Part shown: one piece after another, positions 1-8,356 of the stretch
How positions within the stretch are numbered: position 1 is the stretch's first letter
How the letters are laid out: every line of letters starts with the position of its first letter
NCBI RefSeq assembly: GCF_000091305.1
Contig: NC_013929.1
Span: forward strand, 8,928,001 to 8,992,000
Source of the DNA: Streptomyces scabiei 87.22
GTDB taxonomy: Bacteria; Actinomycetota; Actinomycetes; Streptomycetales; Streptomycetaceae
DNA: 64,000 bases
Direction of reading: 5' to 3'
Notes under the pieces: model-generated
Seen by the model: the letters and a program-made list of their open reading frames with translations, nothing else
Told to the model about the DNA's origin: nothing
Database searches by the model: none
Made by a program: the position numbers and the translations under genes

Positions 1-263
1 CCGCCTTCGACGTTCACCCAGCCCAGGGTGACCGGGTCGAGGGCGGCGTCGGCCTTGCCCGCCCTTCCGCCGACGTAGGCGAGGTAGTCGGTCACGACGT
101 CACTCGCCGAGCGGGAGTCGGCGGTCGCGGAGGAATCGCCGGCGGAGGCGCCGGACGACGAGGACGTGCCGGTGCCCGATCCGCTGCATGCGGCGACCCC
201 CAGCAGGGGCGCCAGAGCGGCGGAGACGAGGCCGAGTCTTACGGGGCGTGAGATCGAGGGCAT
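1..263 (-). CDS. Solute-binding lipoprotein, 5' part only
   Basis: Only the first 87 codons lie in the window and the gene runs off the left edge. The N-terminus has basic residues, a hydrophobic stretch (GLVSAALAPLLG) and a lipobox ending in V-A-A-C at about residue 25, so it should be processed by signal peptidase II and anchored outside the membrane. A Ser/Gly/Ala linker follows. The residues just before the edge, DPVTLGWVNVEGG, resemble the first beta strand of type I periplasmic binding proteins of branched-chain amino acid-type ABC importers. I infer a substrate-binding lipoprotein; the ligand cannot be told. The ATG at 263 gives a complete signal peptide. Confidence 0.75.
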   Translation of the reverse strand, partial: MPSISRPVRLGLVSAALAPLLGVAACSGSGTGTSSSSGASAGDSSATADSRSASDVVTDYLAYVGGRAGKADAALDPVTLGWVNVEG

Positions 264-343
264 GCGGGATCCTCCAGGATCGGAAAACGGCAGGGCGGTG
301 CCCGGCGCGGCATGCGGGAGAGCACGGAAGGCAGTGGGAGCAG

Positions 344-497
344 GGAAGGCAGGGAAGGCAGGGAAAGCAGGGAGACCGAGGAAGGCAGGGAAAGCGAGGA
401 AGGCAGGGAGACCGAGGAAGGCAGGGAAAGCGAGGAAGGCAGGGAAAGCGAGGAAGGCAGGGAGAGCGAGGAAGGCAGGGAGAGCGAGGAAGGCAGG
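344..497. repeat. 18-bp tandem repeat array
   Basis: Six units of about 18 bp, GGAAGGCAGGGAAAGCGA with A/G and G/C variants, lie at 380-487, followed by a partial unit to 496 and preceded by a degenerate stretch from about 344. The strand is purine-rich (G/A) throughout. The array sits between the divergent lipoprotein gene (start 263) and the TetR-like gene (start 675). Because 18 is a multiple of three it keeps several frames open by chance; I do not regard it as coding. It could change in copy number and alter spacing upstream of the lipoprotein gene. Confidence 0.9.
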
Positions 498-573
498 CGG
501 GCGCACCGGGGTGACCGGTGCCTCGGACCAGCCCGAGGACCTTCGAAAGGCCAGGTGACCGGCGCTTCCGAGT

Positions 574-592
574 TCCGTAACTTTCTTACGGA
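574..592. promoter_or_regulatory. Palindromic operator candidate upstream of TetR-like gene
   Basis: TCCGTAA and TTACGGA form perfect 7-bp arms around the spacer CTTTC, about 80 bp before the TetR-like gene at 675. A perfect dyad upstream of a TetR-type gene is the usual position for autoregulation. A close relative of the site occurs at 46430-46449 upstream of the toxin operon. Confidence 0.55.
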
Positions 593-674
593 TCGGGAAT
601 CTAGGTGTACGCTGGCGCCCTGTCAACGCCCCGGTTCACACCGAATTAACGATCATGCAATGGGAGGGACGGAC

Positions 675-1424
675 ATGACGGAGCCCGCCGTGAGACGCAG
701 ACTCCCCCGGCGCTCACCCGAAGAGACCCGGGCCCTCATGCTGGAAGCGGCCACCCGGCTCGTCTGCGCCGGCACCTCCGACACCAGCGAGGAGGCCGTC
801 TCCGCGGCCCTTGCTCACATCCGCGTCAAGCGGGTCACCGAGGAAGCCACCCGCATCATGCGGGAGAGGCTGGGCGACGACACGGCACCGGCGATCACGA
901 CCGGATCCATCTACCAGATCTGGCCCGCCCAGGCCGACTTCCAGGCGGATCTCCTCTTCCACCTCACCAGCCGGCAGGCCGAACTGGTCCCGGGGCTGCC
1001 GGAGAGCATCCGCCGTTTCAAGGAGGCGGTCGACAGCGGTACGACCTGGCAGGAGGCCCTCAACGACGTCCTGACGGACAACCACGAGAACCATCGCGTG
1101 GACCCGGTCTATCGTGTACTGCTCGGCTTCTACGCCAGTGCCGCCAACCCGCGCGTCCGCGATGCCCTGGGACACTACGGCGAGTCGTTCACCGAGGTCG
1201 CCTGCGAGGCGTACCAGGCGCTGCTGGACGCCTATGGGCTGCGCCTGCGCGCGCCCTACAGGATCGAACACCTCGCCACCACCATCGCCGCCCTGCTCGA
1301 CGGCTTCCACATGCGCTGGATGGCCGGGCTTCCCCACCTGGAGGACCCTGAAGGGCAGGACCACTGGTCCCTCGCGACCCGGTCCGCGGTGATGGTGTTC
1401 GACCAGTTCACCGAACCGGCGTAG
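675..1424 (+). CDS. TetR/AcrR-like transcriptional regulator
   Basis: This is a 249-residue protein. The N-terminal 95 residues look like a TetR DNA-binding domain: a first helix (EETRALMLEAATRLV), then a longer than usual insertion, then TTGSIYQIWPAQADFQADLL, which matches the recognition helix and the Y-x-x-W/F signature seen in TetR proteins. The rest is an all-helical ligand/dimer region. The start at 675 follows the purine-rich GGGAGGGACGG. The frame is open upstream through the tandem repeats, but that extension is low-complexity and not credible. A palindrome lies about 80 bp upstream. Target genes are unknown; autoregulation is inferred. Confidence 0.75.
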   Translation: MTEPAVRRRLPRRSPEETRALMLEAATRLVCAGTSDTSEEAVSAALAHIRVKRVTEEATRIMRERLGDDTAPAITTGSIYQIWPAQADFQADLLFHLTSRQAELVPGLPESIRRFKEAVDSGTTWQEALNDVLTDNHENHRVDPVYRVLLGFYASAANPRVRDALGHYGESFTEVACEAYQALLDAYGLRLRAPYRIEHLATTIAALLDGFHMRWMAGLPHLEDPEGQDHWSLATRSAVMVFDQFTEPA

Positions 1425-1770
1425 GGAGTCACGGACGGCGTGGTGGGCCGCGCACTCCGCTGTCGAGGTCGGCGGCGCCGGGTCGACCGGGACGGGCAGG
1501 GTGGAGTCCGAGCGTGGCCGCCGGCAGGGACTTCGCACGGAAGACCTGATCCGCCTTCAGCCGTCCAGCGGTGTGCGGCTTGTACGGCCGAAGGTGAGGG
1601 AAGCTCCCGGCAGGGAGAGGCGGGACGGCCGGGCATGATCCATGCCGCGCAGCCGGGCGCACAGTGACGGCGCGAGGAGACGCCATGTGGGGCATTTCTG
1701 GATACTATTAGGTGAAATGGGTGATTGGTTCAGGCTCGGGGATCCGCTCCGCTTGGAAGGAGACCATCCC
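1425..1770. other. Noncoding gap before caspase gene
   Basis: About 345 bp without a convincing gene. The frame of the caspase-like gene is open back to 1642, but codon usage there is poor. An AT-richer patch at about 1694-1722 (containing TACTATT) may hold the caspase promoter; I could not match a clean -35/-10 pair. Confidence 0.5.
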
Positions 1771-2628
1771 ATGGCCCTCGGCGTGTCACTCCACATCGGA
1801 CTCAACCGGGTCGACCCCGCCGGGTACGGCGGGTGGGACGGCAAGCTCAACGCCTGCGAGAACGACGCCCGCGACATGGAGGAGATCGCCAGGAACGCCG
1901 GCTTCGACGATCGCACGATGCTGCTCTCGGCAGAGGCGACGGTCGACAACGTGACCGCCGAGCTGCGCAAGGCGGCCAGGATCCTGACCCCCGGCGACAT
2001 CCTGCTCCTCACCTACTCGGGCCACGGCGGCCAGGTGCCCGACAGGAACGGGCCCGAGGACGAGCCCGACCGCCTCGACGAGACCCTGGTCCTCTACGAC
2101 CGCGAGTTCATCGACGACGAGCTGTACAAGGAATTCGAAGCGTTCGCCGAAGGGGTCCGCATCTCCGCCTGCTTCGACTGCTGCCACAGCGAGACCGCCG
2201 TCAGAGCGGTGCGCAATCTCCTCACCTCGGACGCCATGGAGGAGCAGTACCAGACCCGCGACCCGGACCACATCGAGGTCACCTCCCGGGTCATGCCGCC
2301 GGACACACAGCACGAGGCGTACGAGAGGGACAGGACCCTCTACGACACGATCCAGCGCGACCTGCAGCCGAAGGACACCCTCGACCTGCCGGCCAGCGTC
2401 CTGCTCCTCTCCGCCTGCGCCGACAACCAACTGGCCGCCGACGGCTGGGAGAACGGCCTCTTCACCGGCACGCTCCGCGAAGTATGGGCCGAGGGGAAGT
2501 TCACCGGCGGACACAAGTCGTTCCACCGCGAAATCCTCCGCAGGATGCCGCCCAACCAGAGCCCCGGCCTGTTCGTCACCGGCAAGGCCGACGACTCGTT
2601 CCTGCGGCAACGGCCCTTCACCGTATAA
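1771..2628 (+). CDS. Caspase-family (C14, metacaspase-like) peptidase
   Basis: This 285-residue protein consists almost entirely of one caspase-like fold. The histidine of the catalytic dyad is His85 in the motif YSGHGGQ, at the end of a hydrophobic beta strand (ILLLTYSGH). The cysteine is Cys138 in ISACFDCCHSE, which matches the D-x-C-H-S-G motif of bacterial metacaspases. Such enzymes usually cleave after Arg or Lys and often act in regulated cell death or conflict systems. There is no signal peptide or transmembrane segment, so it should be cytosolic. The ATG at 1771 follows GGAAGGAG with 8 to 9 nt spacing; upstream starts at 1642 and 1716 lack this. The S41 peptidase gene follows 170 bp downstream on the same strand, so a functional pair is plausible. 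Confidence 0.85.
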   Translation: MALGVSLHIGLNRVDPAGYGGWDGKLNACENDARDMEEIARNAGFDDRTMLLSAEATVDNVTAELRKAARILTPGDILLLTYSGHGGQVPDRNGPEDEPDRLDETLVLYDREFIDDELYKEFEAFAEGVRISACFDCCHSETAVRAVRNLLTSDAMEEQYQTRDPDHIEVTSRVMPPDTQHEAYERDRTLYDTIQRDLQPKDTLDLPASVLLLSACADNQLAADGWENGLFTGTLREVWAEGKFTGGHKSFHREILRRMPPNQSPGLFVTGKADDSFLRQRPFTV

Positions 2629-2798
2629 GGACTTGCCGCGACAAGGGCGCGGGGCGGCGCCAGGACCCGCTCCGCACGCGCGCTTCCGGCGCGGTCACCG
2701 CGTCCTTCCCTCCCCCTCAGATGCGCACGTCGGGTACGCCCCTCATGCACGCCGTCGGCGGCCCGGCGTCGAGACTCCCAACTCCCTTGAAGGTCACC

Positions 2799-4745
2799 AT
2801 GACGTACGCGGCTGACGACACGACACCCTCGTTCATCCAGCGGGCCGCGCCACCGGTCCGCGCCCATCTGGCCACCTCGACCCCCTTGAGCAGCTTCCTC
2901 GAAGGCGCCGGCACCCTGACGCTGGAGGAGCGCCGCCTCATCGTCGATCAGGCACTCGTCCTGCTGGAGCAGAACTACGTCCACCTGCCGCTCAAGGCCG
3001 CGATGCACGCCGTGAATCCGGTCCAGCGGCTGCGAGTGATGCGGCGGCGTCTGGAACGGCAGACGGAGCAGACCATGCCTCGGGAGTGGATCTTCCACGC
3101 CGAGGTGTCGGAGATCTTCCACTCCGTCCGGGACCTGCACACCAACTATCTGCTTCCCGACCCCTTCAACGGCAAGATCGCCTTCCTGCCGTTCCTCATC
3201 GAGCAGTACACGGATGAACAGGGCCCTCACTTCCTGGTCACACACATGGCCGAGGGCTTCTCCGCACCCGGCTTCAGGCCCGGCGTCGAGATCACCCACT
3301 GGAGCGGCATCCCCATTGCGTCGGCCGTCGACCTGAACGCGGCCCGGTTCGCCGGCAGCAACGCCGCTGCCCGGCGCAGCCGAGGCGTCCAGTCGCTGAC
3401 CGTGCGGCCGCTGCGCATCCACCTGCCTCCCTTCGAGGAGTGGGTGACCGTCAGCTACATCGACGAGAGCGGCACGCAGCGTGAGCTGCGCGAGAACTGG
3501 CGGATCGTGCAGAACCTGCCTCCCATGGTGGACACGGACGCGATCAGCACCGCCGCCCTGGCCCAAGGGCTGGACCTCGACGCGGACGAGGCAGGCCGGG
3601 CCAAGGTACTGCTGTTCGCCCCTCGGGTCGTCGCCCAGGAGCAAGCCGTCCAGGCCGACGAAGCCGTGCCCGAACTGCGCCGGGGCGAGGTCGCCACGAC
3701 GATGCCCCAGGTGTTCAAGGCCCAGCAGGTGACGACGTCGTCCGGGACGTTCGGTCACATCCGCATCTTCACGTTCAGCGTGGAGAACCCGATGGCCTTC
3801 GTCCGGGAGTTCGTCCGCCTCATCGGACAGCTCCCGCAGAACGGCCTCGTCGTGGACGTCCGGGACAACGGCGGCGGCCACATCCACGCCGCCGAGTTCG
3901 CCCTGCAGGCCCTCACCCCCCGCCGGATCATCCCCGAACCGGTGCAGTTCCTCAACACCCTGCTCAACCTGCGTATCTGCCGTAGGCACCAGGACGGTTC
4001 CTCGGGCATCGACCTCGGCGCCTGGGTCCCTTCCATGGAGCAGGCCGTCGAGATCGGCGCCACCTTCTCCAGCGCCTTCCCCATCACCCCCGTGGAGGGT
4101 GCCAACGTGATCGGGCAGCAGTACTTCGGACCCGTGGTCCTCATCACCAACGCCCGCTGCTACTCGGCCACCGACATCTTCGCCGCCGGTTTCCAGGACC
4201 ACGCGATCGGTCCCGTGCTCGGCACCGACGAGAACACCGGAGCCGGCGGGGCCAACGTCTGGACCCACCAGCTGCTCTCCGACCTCCTCGAAGGCGACCG
4301 GGCCACGCCGTACGTACCGCTGCCGAAGGGAAGCGGCATGCGGGTGTCCATCCGCCGCACTCTCCGGGTCGGCGCACTGTCCGGCACCCCGGTGGAGGAT
4401 CTGGGCGTCGTCCCCGACCAGCCGCACCGGACGACCCGCCGGGACCTCCTGGAGGACAACGCCGATCTTTTCGACCGGGCGGGTCGGATCCTCAAGGACC
4501 GGGAGTCGCACGCCGTGTCCATCACGGACGCCGTCTCCGTCAACGGCTCTCTGCAACTCAAGGTGAAGGCGACGAACGTCGACCGCGTGGACGTCTACGT
4601 CGACCAGCGGCCGCGCGCATCGGTGGACCTCACCGATGGTCAGGCCGATGTGACGGTGCCCGTCGCGGCAGCCGCTCACTCGGCCCGCATCGACGGCTTC
4701 GAGGCCGGTCTGCTGGTCGCCAGCAAGACCGAACAGCTCCACTAG
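2799..4745 (+). CDS. S41-family serine peptidase
   Basis: This is a 648-residue protein with an S41 (C-terminal-processing/tricorn-like) core. NGLVVDVRDNGGG matches the conserved core strand and glycine loop, and CYSATDIFAAGFQDH around Ser456 matches the nucleophile segment. The general-base Lys of CtpA enzymes is missing: the equivalent GTDENTGAGG has no Lys. An HSVRDLHTNY motif with His114 suggests a Ser-His type site as in tricorn/CPAF-like members. The last 80 residues (about 570-648) look like a beta-sandwich. No signal peptide is visible, so it may be cytosolic. The start at 2799 follows TTGAAGG. It is 170 bp downstream of the caspase gene and is followed by a strong hairpin, so the two probably form one unit. 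Confidence 0.8.
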   Translation: MTYAADDTTPSFIQRAAPPVRAHLATSTPLSSFLEGAGTLTLEERRLIVDQALVLLEQNYVHLPLKAAMHAVNPVQRLRVMRRRLERQTEQTMPREWIFHAEVSEIFHSVRDLHTNYLLPDPFNGKIAFLPFLIEQYTDEQGPHFLVTHMAEGFSAPGFRPGVEITHWSGIPIASAVDLNAARFAGSNAAARRSRGVQSLTVRPLRIHLPPFEEWVTVSYIDESGTQRELRENWRIVQNLPPMVDTDAISTAALAQGLDLDADEAGRAKVLLFAPRVVAQEQAVQADEAVPELRRGEVATTMPQVFKAQQVTTSSGTFGHIRIFTFSVENPMAFVREFVRLIGQLPQNGLVVDVRDNGGGHIHAAEFALQALTPRRIIPEPVQFLNTLLNLRICRRHQDGSSGIDLGAWVPSMEQAVEIGATFSSAFPITPVEGANVIGQQYFGPVVLITNARCYSATDIFAAGFQDHAIGPVLGTDENTGAGGANVWTHQLLSDLLEGDRATPYVPLPKGSGMRVSIRRTLRVGALSGTPVEDLGVVPDQPHRTTRRDLLEDNADLFDRAGRILKDRESHAVSITDAVSVNGSLQLKVKATNVDRVDVYVDQRPRASVDLTDGQADVTVPVAAAAHSARIDGFEAGLLVASKTEQLH

Positions 4746-4827
4746 CCGGCCGGACCGACCGGAGCGAAGGCGGCAGCCACGGCGGACGTGAGGGAGGAAG
4801 TCCGTGTCGACGCCGGCGAAGCCGCAC

Positions 4828-4862
4828 CTCACGCGCGGTGGTGGTGTGCCACCGCGCGTGAG
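4828..4862 (+). terminator. Hairpin terminator after S41 gene
   Basis: A perfect 14-bp stem (4828-4841 with 4849-4862, arm CTCACGCGCGGTGG) encloses a 7-nt loop, 82 bp after the S41 stop codon. There is no T-run, which is normal for actinomycete terminators. Confidence 0.75.
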
Positions 4863-5011
4863 ACAACGCCACCGGGAGGCACGTGCGCGATCTGCCGATC
4901 AGCCTCGGCAGGCTGGCCGGCTGATCACGAAGCGTTCTGTGTGACGGTCGGCCGGTGCCCGCGCGGCAGGGTCCCGACGTACCCGACGTAGGGGAGGACG
5001 AGGACTCCGCG

Positions 5012-5464
5012 TCAGTTCGTGGCCACGCCGGGCAGGTGGTCGGCGAGGTGCATGGCGTGGAGTTGTGCGAACTCGTCGTGCGTGCAGTGTCCGTAGGCGG
5101 GATGGGTGGCGTGCCCGGCGGTGTGCCCGGTGAACAGGGCCACGGCGTCCGCGAGATCGGCCGCGGCGTCGGACACCGGCAGGCCCGGGTCCAACGCCGG
5201 TGCTCCCTCGATCTCCGCGCCGAGCGGATGCTTCATCGCCCCTCGGCGCAGAAAGACCAGTTTGGCCAGCCGCCCGATCGTGGCCCGGTACCAGGCGGGC
5301 TTCAGCACCGGATATCCGGTCACGGAGTAGCGGACGGTCTGAGCGCAGTGCTGCACGGTCTGGGAGAGGTTCCAGGTGCTGCCCGGCGCCAGCAGGTCGT
5401 GCTCGGGGCGGGCGATGTTCAGGTGAAGCCGCTGAACGAACTGCTCAAGGTCGGGGGAGGACAT
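5012..5464 (-). CDS. DUF1569 (DinB-like) protein
   Basis: A 150-residue protein. The segment STWNLSQTVQHCAQTVRYSVTG carries the first conserved His-containing helix, and HPAYGHCTHDEFAQLHAMHLADHLPG at the C-terminus matches the typical ending of DUF1569 proteins, which belong to the DinB/YfiT four-helix superfamily. Several His residues could bind a metal. The family's reaction is unknown; relatives in the superfamily are thiol transferases. The gene lies 75 bp downstream of the lipase-like gene on the same strand and could be co-transcribed with it. The ATG at 5464 gives the usual family length. Confidence 0.75.
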   Translation of the reverse strand: MSSPDLEQFVQRLHLNIARPEHDLLAPGSTWNLSQTVQHCAQTVRYSVTGYPVLKPAWYRATIGRLAKLVFLRRGAMKHPLGAEIEGAPALDPGLPVSDAAADLADAVALFTGHTAGHATHPAYGHCTHDEFAQLHAMHLADHLPGVATN

Positions 5465-5539
5465 TGCAGGATCCTATGCGGCGACGGTGAACCCGCGATG
5501 CCGGAGGCGCTGACGGGGACACCGCTGCACCTTCCTCGG

Positions 5540-6844
5540 TCAGCGAGGCCGGGGAGCCGTGGTGGGCTCGGCGGCCACGGAGCAGAACCCGATCTCGGGG
5601 TACCGGGGCGACGGCCGGTCCAGCAGGGGCTGTGGTGTGTGGCGGAGGTGGAGGTCGAAGAACGCCCGTGTGTAGCGGCGCGTGAGCTGGGCGGCGCGGG
5701 CGGCGGGCAGGTCGGCGCCGATGTCGAGGCCGAGCTGTTCCGCGAGGAGCCCGACGTCGGTGAAGGAGGCGTGCTCCGCGCCGGCGACCACGAGCCATCG
5801 CTTCCACCCCGTCAGATGGGTCCAGTCGCGCTCCCAGGTGCCGACCGGGCCTCCGCCTCCCGGGGTGTACGTGGACTGCCGGCCCAGGAACAGGAACGGC
5901 CGCGCCAGGCCGCTGTCGGGGATCGGGATCTGGGTGGTGCCGTCGATGTCGATCCCGGCGCGTATCCGGGGGTCGGCGAGCATGGCGGCGGTGGTGCTCG
6001 CGCCTCCGACGGAGTGGCCCGCCATCGCGATCCGGTGCGGGTCGATCAGCCGGGCGCCTTCCCACGTCGGCCGTGGCCCGGTCAGTTCGTCGAGCACGAA
6101 GGAGACGTCGGCCGCCCGGCCCGTCACCAGCTTCTCCCAGAACGCCTGGTCGTGGTCGACCTCGCAGGCGGCGCAGGTGGCAACTCGCCCGTCGGGGAAG
6201 GCGGTCGCGATGTTCTCGTAGGTGTGATCGACGCCTGCCACCACATAGCCCCGGCTCGCCAGCTCCTCGGCCAGCGAGGTCAGCGTGGCGCGGGGTTTGG
6301 TGAAGCCGGGCGAGAGCACGATCAGGGGCAGACCGTGCCGGCGCCCCACCGGTTCGGCGTCGGCGACCGCATGGGTGCGCGTCGTGCTCAGCACGTCGGG
6401 CGGCACATCGGTGATGCCTCCGTCCGCCAGGAGGAGCCGCGACTCCGTCGGCGTCATGTACGGGGCGCGCGGTCCGTCCGAGGGCCGCGCCGGATACCAC
6501 AGCGAGACCATGAGGTCCCTCGCGTTCACGCCGGGAACCCACGGGTCGGGGCGGGAGGCGTCCCGCAGATGCAGGGGGCTCCGGCCGACCGGGTGCGGGC
6601 CGGTGGGCTCGGGCAGACGGGGCGTGCCGCTCGCCAACGCCGGCGCGCGGCCGGGACCGGCGGCGGTGGGCACGTCGGTGGCGGAGGCGGGCACGCACGT
6701 GCCCAGGACGAGGAGCCCGGCGAGGGCGGCCACGCCGCGGCGCGGGATCCGGTTGCGGGGCGGGGGCGGTGGGCTGCCCGTGGCCGCGGTGCGCGTTCCG
6801 TCGTCGTGGCCCGTGGGGGGCGGTGGGGTCAGGGGCACGGTCAT
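5540..6844 (-). CDS. Secreted alpha/beta-hydrolase, PAF-acetylhydrolase/lipase type
   Basis: A 434-residue protein. Residues 1-35 are Pro-rich and are followed by a basic pair and a hydrophobic segment (RRGVAALAGLLVLG) ending near ASA (53-55), so export is likely. The alpha/beta-hydrolase core shows a nucleophile elbow GHSVGG with Ser278, an acid candidate Asp301 (DIDGTTQ) and a base His358 (GAEHASF). LPLIVLSPGF and the oxyanion region resemble Streptomyces lipases and PAF-acetylhydrolase-like enzymes. The start at 6844 follows GAGGAG. It diverges from the histidine kinase gene across 213 bp, so that two-component system may control it; this is inference. The ester substrate is unknown. Confidence 0.8.
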   Translation of the reverse strand: MTVPLTPPPPTGHDDGTRTAATGSPPPPPRNRIPRRGVAALAGLLVLGTCVPASATDVPTAAGPGRAPALASGTPRLPEPTGPHPVGRSPLHLRDASRPDPWVPGVNARDLMVSLWYPARPSDGPRAPYMTPTESRLLLADGGITDVPPDVLSTTRTHAVADAEPVGRRHGLPLIVLSPGFTKPRATLTSLAEELASRGYVVAGVDHTYENIATAFPDGRVATCAACEVDHDQAFWEKLVTGRAADVSFVLDELTGPRPTWEGARLIDPHRIAMAGHSVGGASTTAAMLADPRIRAGIDIDGTTQIPIPDSGLARPFLFLGRQSTYTPGGGGPVGTWERDWTHLTGWKRWLVVAGAEHASFTDVGLLAEQLGLDIGADLPAARAAQLTRRYTRAFFDLHLRHTPQPLLDRPSPRYPEIGFCSVAAEPTTAPRPR

Positions 6845-7057
6845 GGTCGTCTCTCCTCGGTCGCCGACTTTCGGTTCCCTGGAGGCTAGGAGCGGGGCCG
6901 GGCCGGGCACGTCGGCCGCCGGGGCGGTCTCCGGTACCTCGCAGGGAGGAGGCCGTACGGCGTCGTCCTCGCGATGTAGTCGAGCGGTGTATGCCGCACG
7001 ACGACGCTGCTCACCACGACGGATGTCGCCGCCGGGAGCGTCGGCGAGAATGAGCCG

Positions 7058-8356
7058 GTGACGACCGTGCCCATGGTTGACCGCCTGCTGGAGCGGGTCG
7101 GACCCGAGCGACTGGGGGAGTGGTGCGCACGGCTGACGCGCCCGACGGGTCCGCCGCCGCGGCCCACCCGGCGCGGCCTGGCCTTCGACGCGGCGCTGGC
7201 GTCGTCCCTCGGCGTCGCCGCCGTCCTCTACGTGCTCGACAACATGACCGGCATCCTCGACCGAGGAGACCGTCCCGCGCCCGTCCCCGGCGCGTGGATC
7301 GGTCCCGTGATCGTGGCCCTCCTCGCCTCGGCGCCGCTGACGCTGCGTCGCCGGTACCCGCTCGCCGTGCTGTGGATCGTGCTGGCCGCGGTCCTGGTGA
7401 CGCCCCATGAGGCACCCCGGCTCACCTTCTACGCCTGCGTCGTCGCCGCGTACGGCGCCGCCGCCTACAGCCCGTACCGGCTTCCCACCCTGGTGAGTCT
7501 GGGGGTGGCGGTGCTCCTGGTCGGCACGGACGCGGCGTTGCCCACCGTTCCCGACCGGTACGCCCCGTACCTGATCATGGTCCCGATCGTCGTGGCGGCC
7601 GACGGCCTGCGCACCTGGAAGCTCAGAACGGCCGAGGGCCGCAGGCGTCTGTCCGCGCTGGAACGGGAGCAGGACGAGGCGCTGCGCCGCGCGGTCGCCG
7701 ACGAACGCGCCAGGATCGCCCGCGAACTGCACGACGTGGTGACCCACAACGTCAGCGTGATGGTCATCCAGGCCGGCGCCGCCCGTACCGTCATGGACGC
7801 CCACCCCGACCGGGCCCGCGAGGCACTCCTCGCGGTCGAGGCCGGCGGCCGGGCGGCGATGACCGAACTGCGCCACGTCATGGGGCTGCTCACCCCGCGG
7901 ACCCCTGGTGACCCCGACAGCCCGGACCCGGGCGGTACGGAGGAACTGGCGCCGCAGCCGGGGCTCGGCCAACTGGAGGCGCTGGTCGCCCGGGTGGGCA
8001 GGACCGGGACGCCGGTCGGGCTGACGGTGACCGGGCACAGGCGCCCGTTGCCGTCCGGGATCGAGCTGGCCGCCTACCGGGTGGTGCAGGAGGCGCTGAC
8101 CAACACGGTCAGGCACGCGGTGGGCGCGAGCGCCGCGGTCACCGTCGACTACGCGGCCGGCCGACTCCGCGTGGAGGTCACCGACACCGGCGGCACACCG
8201 GGCGCGTCCAGGACCGCCGGCGGCGCCACCGGATCCGGACGCGGGCTGATCGGTCTGCGCGAGCGGCTCGCCGTCTACGGGGGCACCCTGCGGTCCGGAC
8301 CCCACGGCGCCGACGGGTACCGCGTCACCGCGCTCATCCCCCTGGATGCCTCGTGA
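7058..8356 (+). CDS. Sensor histidine kinase (NarL/HisKA_3 type)
   Basis: A 432-residue membrane kinase. Four to six hydrophobic helices lie between about residues 42 and 182. A HisKA_3 dimerization segment follows with the phospho-acceptor His225 in ARELHDVVTH, then a HATPase domain (YRVVQEALTNTVRHA as N box, VEVTDTGG, GRGLIGLRERL as G2 region). The extracytoplasmic loops are short, so it may sense something in the membrane. A GTG start at 7058 is used; ATG 7073 is the alternative. The stop overlaps the response-regulator start by 4 nt, so the two are translationally coupled. Confidence 0.92.
   Translation: MTTVPMVDRLLERVGPERLGEWCARLTRPTGPPPRPTRRGLAFDAALASSLGVAAVLYVLDNMTGILDRGDRPAPVPGAWIGPVIVALLASAPLTLRRRYPLAVLWIVLAAVLVTPHEAPRLTFYACVVAAYGAAAYSPYRLPTLVSLGVAVLLVGTDAALPTVPDRYAPYLIMVPIVVAADGLRTWKLRTAEGRRRLSALEREQDEALRRAVADERARIARELHDVVTHNVSVMVIQAGAARTVMDAHPDRAREALLAVEAGGRAAMTELRHVMGLLTPRTPGDPDSPDPGGTEELAPQPGLGQLEALVARVGRTGTPVGLTVTGHRRPLPSGIELAAYRVVQEALTNTVRHAVGASAAVTVDYAAGRLRVEVTDTGGTPGASRTAGGATGSGRGLIGLRERLAVYGGTLRSGPHGADGYRVTALIPLDAS

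Noticed and set aside
344..497. CRISPR array
   Set aside because: The units are contiguous without unique spacers, and no cas genes are present. The same holds for the heptamer repeats at 29531-29590.
312..674. Upstream extension of the TetR-like frame through the 18-bp repeats, and an overlapping Lys/Arg-rich frame at 166-558
   Set aside because: The repeat unit is a multiple of three, so frames stay open by chance. The ATG at 675 has a ribosome-binding site and starts a normal regulator.
2340..4832. 830-codon open frame on the minus strand
   Set aside because: Antisense shadow of the caspase and S41 genes, caused by G/C-rich third positions.
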